NCBI RefSeq assembly: GCF_963924675.1
Contig: NC_089223.1
Location: forward strand, 4,662,881-4,726,880
From: Phocoena phocoena
Taxonomy: Eukaryota; Chordata; Mammalia; Artiodactyla; Phocoenidae
Reading direction: 5' to 3'
Length of the DNA: 64,000 nucleotides
Shown here: piece after piece, positions 59,960 to 64,000 of the stretch
Numbering within the stretch: the stretch's first letter is position 1
Layout: each line of letters opens with the position of its first letter
The notes under the pieces: model-generated
Told to the model about the DNA's origin: nothing
Databases searched by the model: none
Seen by the model: the letters and a program-made list of their open reading frames with translations, nothing else
Translations under genes and position numbers: made by a program

Positions 59960-60120
59960 GACATCTCTGCTTGATTATCTAATAACAGCTTACCTATCAT
60001 GTCTAAAACTAAACTTCTGATCTTCCCTGACTTCTTCCATCATCTTTCTCATCTTCTTCATCTCTCCATCTTCCTTGTTGTTTAGACACTTAAAATAATC
60101 CTTCCCTGTCTCTTAAGAGT
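59960..60120 (+). repeat. L2 LINE fragment, right part
   Basis: 'catgtctaaaactaaacttc' and 'tgatcttccctgac' match the L2 coding end and continue the fragment left of the L1. Confidence 0.65.
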
Positions 60121-60124
60121 AAAG

Positions 60125-61540
60125 AGCCTGACATTTTCATGGGTTTGATATTTGACTGTGATTTTACTTTGAATATCACTCTGAGGATGCAAAGTAGGGT
60201 GATGGTCAAAATACCTGGAACTTATGGAAGATATTTTAACAAGTTTCATAAATTTAGAAATCACCAGCCTATGTATAAATCATCAGTACTGCATCTGGAG
60301 AACATATAATAGAGTTGAATGATCTAGAACTGAATATTGTAAACAATATAAGAAAAATATAAAGTCGAATTAGGCAACAAAAGAGAATGCAAGGATAGAC
60401 AAATTATAGGAGAACAAACAGGAGAGCATGAAATCATGGAATACCAGGGAATATATTATGTAAGTGTGAGATTTTCAATAGTATAGAATTATTATGACTG
60501 CTCTAGTAAAATTAGATCTAAGGCAATGCCCTTCAGATGAACTGACATATATGGAATCACTGATTTAAAAGAAAGCACATTTTTGATGGTGCTTGGACTT
60601 GGAAGTAAAACTGAAGTCATTCATTGAAGGAGAGGGTAATTGAGAAATATATGAAGTGGTAAAAATGGAATGAGAGAAACACAGCTGGGAAAGAATGGTC
60701 TAGGATGGTGTGTAGCTGAAGAGTGAAGGGAGGTCCACAGAGGTATAGTGTTTGCTTTGCTCACTTGTCTTTTTGTTTTATTTTGTATAAATTTATAATA
60801 TATTATTTACATAAGTGAGAATTGAGAAAGTCTAAATGATAGGAGATAAATAGTAGAAATGGAGAGGATTAAGATAAAAGGGAGAGATGATTAGACTAAC
60901 TTTATAAGGTATTGAAAAAGTAGATGTGATAAAGAACAAAAGTGGGGAAAAAATTTAGTTAGAAAGACCACCAGTTCCTCTAATGTAACCGGTGGGCATA
61001 GGAAGGCATGGTTATAAATGCAGGAGTTTTGTAGGTTTGATATGATGAATTAAACATGTTCAATCTGTGATGATTTATTTTCTTTATGTAATAGAAGGAA
61101 AGTCTGCTGAGTGGTGAAGTAGGATGGCTTGTCAAAAATTTGTGGAGATAGCGCAGATTTTAAATGCACTGGTTTTTGTGAGGTCAATTGAGTAAAACAG
61201 CTTGGTGTTTTTGAAATCCTAACTGAGTTTTGCCATCATAAATATACAGTGACTTATTTTAACTATAGTCAAATAGGCTTAGCACTCACTGATATTTATT
61301 TTATTTTATTATTTTCTTAACACTCAATTCTCTATTTGTACAATTGTATGTAATTATAAATTACCAATGAAATATCCTTAAAAATTTTACAAATGGTAAA
61401 TGTTTAAGAAGCCTGCATTTACAGAAGATAAATTAATTATTAATTTAATTTATGGACTGAGAAGAGTAGGAACAGACTTGTAATGTAGGAAGGTAAAAGA
61501 TAAACTACCTCATTTATTCCTAAACTTGTATTAGAACCCT
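60125..61540. other. AT-rich unique sequence
   Basis: No recognisable feature. Confidence 0.5.
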
Positions 61541-61542
61541 GT

Positions 61543-61544
<2 letters not shown>

Positions 61545-61583
<39 letters not shown>
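61545..61583. repeat. (GT)n microsatellite
   Basis: About 19 uninterrupted GT units. Confidence 0.98.
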
Positions 61584-61584
<1 letters not shown>

Positions 61585-62368
61585 ATACACATATATGTAT
61601 AATTTAGGATTTTCAAAGTAATAACCGTTCCAATTTGTTTCTATCACTAAAATATCACATTGTTCACTAAGCAATATGTATTATCCACAATTTTATTTTA
61701 CAAACTATCACTTTATATTTTAAATGTTAATTTTTAAATGAGGAAACGTTAAGAAGAAAACTATAATTATTTAATTATGTGATAAGTCTTAAGAGGTCAG
61801 AAAAATTTTTTACCCTGTCTGCATGATACTTTTGAGAACCATTCTTACGTTATGAAAACTTAGGTCTTGTCCATAATAGAAGAAGTGCCAATCTCTTGGT
61901 ATATCTCAATTTTAATATTCTTCCAAAATGTTTTCTGACAAAGTGGTCTTGTCTTAAAATAAGAAATATATATTTGGCTATGTATCAAAGCTAAATCAAA
62001 GCAGACGATTCACGTTTTACTTCATACCACACCATTTCTTGGAAGAATCCCAAAGTGCTATCTTTATTACATAAATAGACTACAAGAAATCCAGCTCAAT
62101 AGTAGAAATGGGCAAACAGATCCTTTCAGACAGTATGTTAAAGATTAGCAAAGACAATCTGGACAGAAGTATGGATTCAGAAGAAATACATGATTGTAAG
62201 ATATGAATTTCTTAAATATTAAACAAAATACAACATAATGAGTGGAGCATAGCTAAGCCAGTGTAAAATTAAGTCAAGTTGGAAGCAGTAATTTTTAAAA
62301 TGAGATGTGGTGGTCCTAAAATATCTAAGCAAACTAAAATATAGCCAAATAACATCAATGCACAGCAA
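61585..62368. other. AT-rich unique sequence
   Basis: No recognisable feature. Confidence 0.5.
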
Positions 62369-62382
62369 CCTGTGCAGAATTT

Positions 62383-62587
62383 TTTTTTTTTTTTGCGGTA
62401 CGCCGCCCTCTCATTGTTGTGGCCTCTCCCACTGCAGAGCACAGGCTCTGGACGCGCAGGCTCAGCAGCCATGGCTCACGGGCCCAGCCGCTCTGCAGCA
62501 TGTGGGATCTTCCCGGACCAGGGCACGAACCCGTGTTCCCTGCATCGGCAGGCGGACTCTCAACCACTGCTCCACCAGGGAAGCCCA
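62383..62587 (-). mobile_element. CHR-type SINE, reverse strand
   Basis: Short-class copy with poly-T at its left end and the head at 'gggaagcccat'. The perfect 12-bp target duplication tgtgcagaattt is at 62,371-62,382 and 62,588-62,599. Confidence 0.97.
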
Positions 62588-62604
62588 TGTGCAGAATTTA
62601 AATG

Positions 62605-64000
62605 GGCAGAATGTTATCACTCTAGAAGATATTATTAAGAATGTTTCTTATCTAGTATTTGGATTTTGGTATGATATTTATTAACATCTGATGATGGCTA
62701 TATTATAAAAATGTATGTCTTATGATCAAACACTAAAACTAATTACCTGGCTATGACAACTTCAAGCATAATTTATCTTGTTTCTTCCTTCTGGCTGTGA
62801 ATCACATGCTCTCTGGGAAGAGAAGAAACCACCTGAACCCTGAGTGCATCATGTCCATCATAACAGCACTGAGTTATAATCATCAGACTATCAGTGAATT
62901 GTCCTCCCATTCCATGTTATAAAGCTTAAATCACTTTAAGGAAAAGGCATGAAGTCTATACAGGTAATACCCACGGATACATTTTTTTTAATTGCATATG
63001 TATGATATTAGAATAATGAGGCTCCTTGTATGCCCTTTGGTCAATACTAGGAATCCCACCGGCTTCCCTTTACACAGAGGGGTGTAGAATGAAACAGGTG
63101 CAGCTAGAATTAAATTGGTTCCTTAGAAAAGTAAACAGATTGTCTCTCTGTCTCACTTAATCTTTCATTGGAATATACATGATAATAACCAGTCTATACT
63201 ATCAATACATGAAGGAAGTAGGGCTCATCAAGGGTGTAAAATGCAAGAGTCTTCCCTCCTTTAATACAAGAGTAATGAAGAAAAGATTTCTGGGTTGCTA
63301 TGGTTTTTCCTCAGCCCCATGTGACTCAGTTTGCATTTGGCCATTAATTAAAAGCTATGGTAAGCCCATGATAATTACTACCTAGATAATTAACATGATA
63401 ATATCAGAAAGTTGTTGTCTTCTTAAGGAGACCCCTTTGTTTCAAACATAATGTTTCCTTCGGTTGAATTGGTGGCATAGGCTAAGAGAATATAGACTTC
63501 ACCTCTTTACAGTTAAGAGGGAGAAAAGGTATTTTTATTTATTTATTTTTCTTTGCCAATAGTTTGTAATGAAGCACACTCAAACTGTGTTTAGGTTGGT
63601 CGTGTGCTGCAAAAAGTAACTTCTGTCATGGAATGTAAGACAAATCAAATTTATGGAAGAGTTTTCCAGGCATATTGAATAAAGCCCACAATGAATCAAT
63701 TAACTTAAAATTTAAAAATTAACAAATGATACAACGAAGTCTGTAGTAACCAGAAGTGATGTGTCCTAGATGAGGTAATCTTCCTCCCAATTCATATGAT
63801 CCCCACTTGTTCTTGAAGTAAATCGATGCCATCAGTCACCAAAGGTGGCTTTATGTATATACACAGTAGTGCTCTACAAGCTCAGGTCAACGTATGCAAT
63901 TTTAAACTCATGACTAAAGGTCAATAGATTCTAACAGTGAAAACAGTCAATGGATGGAAAGGAAGCATATATAAATATAAATTTTGGAGAAAAACATAAA
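62605..64000. other. AT-rich unique sequence
   Basis: No recognisable feature except a short (TTTA)n run near 63,533-63,548. Confidence 0.5.

Noticed and set aside
1851..62684. Recurrent open frames with near-identical peptides at seven sites
   Set aside because: They are translations of CHR SINE copies in various frames. The repetition reflects the SINE, not a gene family.
1..64000. Bacterial-type systems (CRISPR arrays, operons, defence islands)
   Set aside because: The sequence is mammalian nuclear DNA; regularly spaced direct repeats with unique spacers are absent.

Overview
The window is mammalian nuclear DNA, almost certainly from a cetacean. It is AT-rich, has no convincing host protein-coding exon, and is dominated by interspersed repeats. 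The lineage call rests on seven copies of a roughly 210-bp tRNA-related SINE of the CHR type (A box in the 'tggtggcgcagtggttgag' region, B box 'gggttcgtgcccc'), which is typical of whales and dolphins. Two copies of the longer CHR-type SINE and cetartiodactyl-type L1 3' ends agree with this. I see no host gene, host tRNA gene, CpG island or CRISPR-like structure. The window looks intergenic or deep intronic.

Layout. 1-6 kb: L1 3' ends, a reverse-strand CHR SINE, an ancient mammalian repeat, a (GT)n tract, and an L1 plus long SINE block that may be a 3' transduction. 6.1-15.2 kb: one nearly full-length but decayed L1, broken by a CHR SINE and by a 3.1-kb nuclear mitochondrial insertion (NUMT). 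The NUMT keeps mitochondrial gene order: start of ND6, tRNA-Glu, cytochrome b, tRNA-Thr, tRNA-Pro, the whole control region, tRNA-Phe and most of 12S rRNA. 15-20 kb: mostly unique DNA with a Tigger-like DNA transposon and two MIRs. 20.5-26.2 kb: an old ERV-L provirus relic with LTR remnants of MLT2 type, broken gag-pol, and an antisense L1 in or beside the 3' LTR. 26-50 kb: unique DNA with MIR and L2 fossils, several L1 3' ends, three CHR insertions and a possible solo LTR. 50-64 kb: a 5'-inverted L1 with a SINE in its target duplication, more L1 ends, one further 5'-inverted L1 inside an L2, and a last CHR SINE.

No genes work together here. The interest lies in the order of insertions: SINE in L1, NUMT in L1, L1 in L2, SINE in an L1 target duplication. 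Three of the L1 copies show head inversion (twin priming). All retroviral, mitochondrial and L1 reading frames are disrupted or truncated. Family names come from recognition of sequence patterns, not from a database search, and repeat edges are good to about 5-20 bases unless a target-site duplication (TSD) is given.
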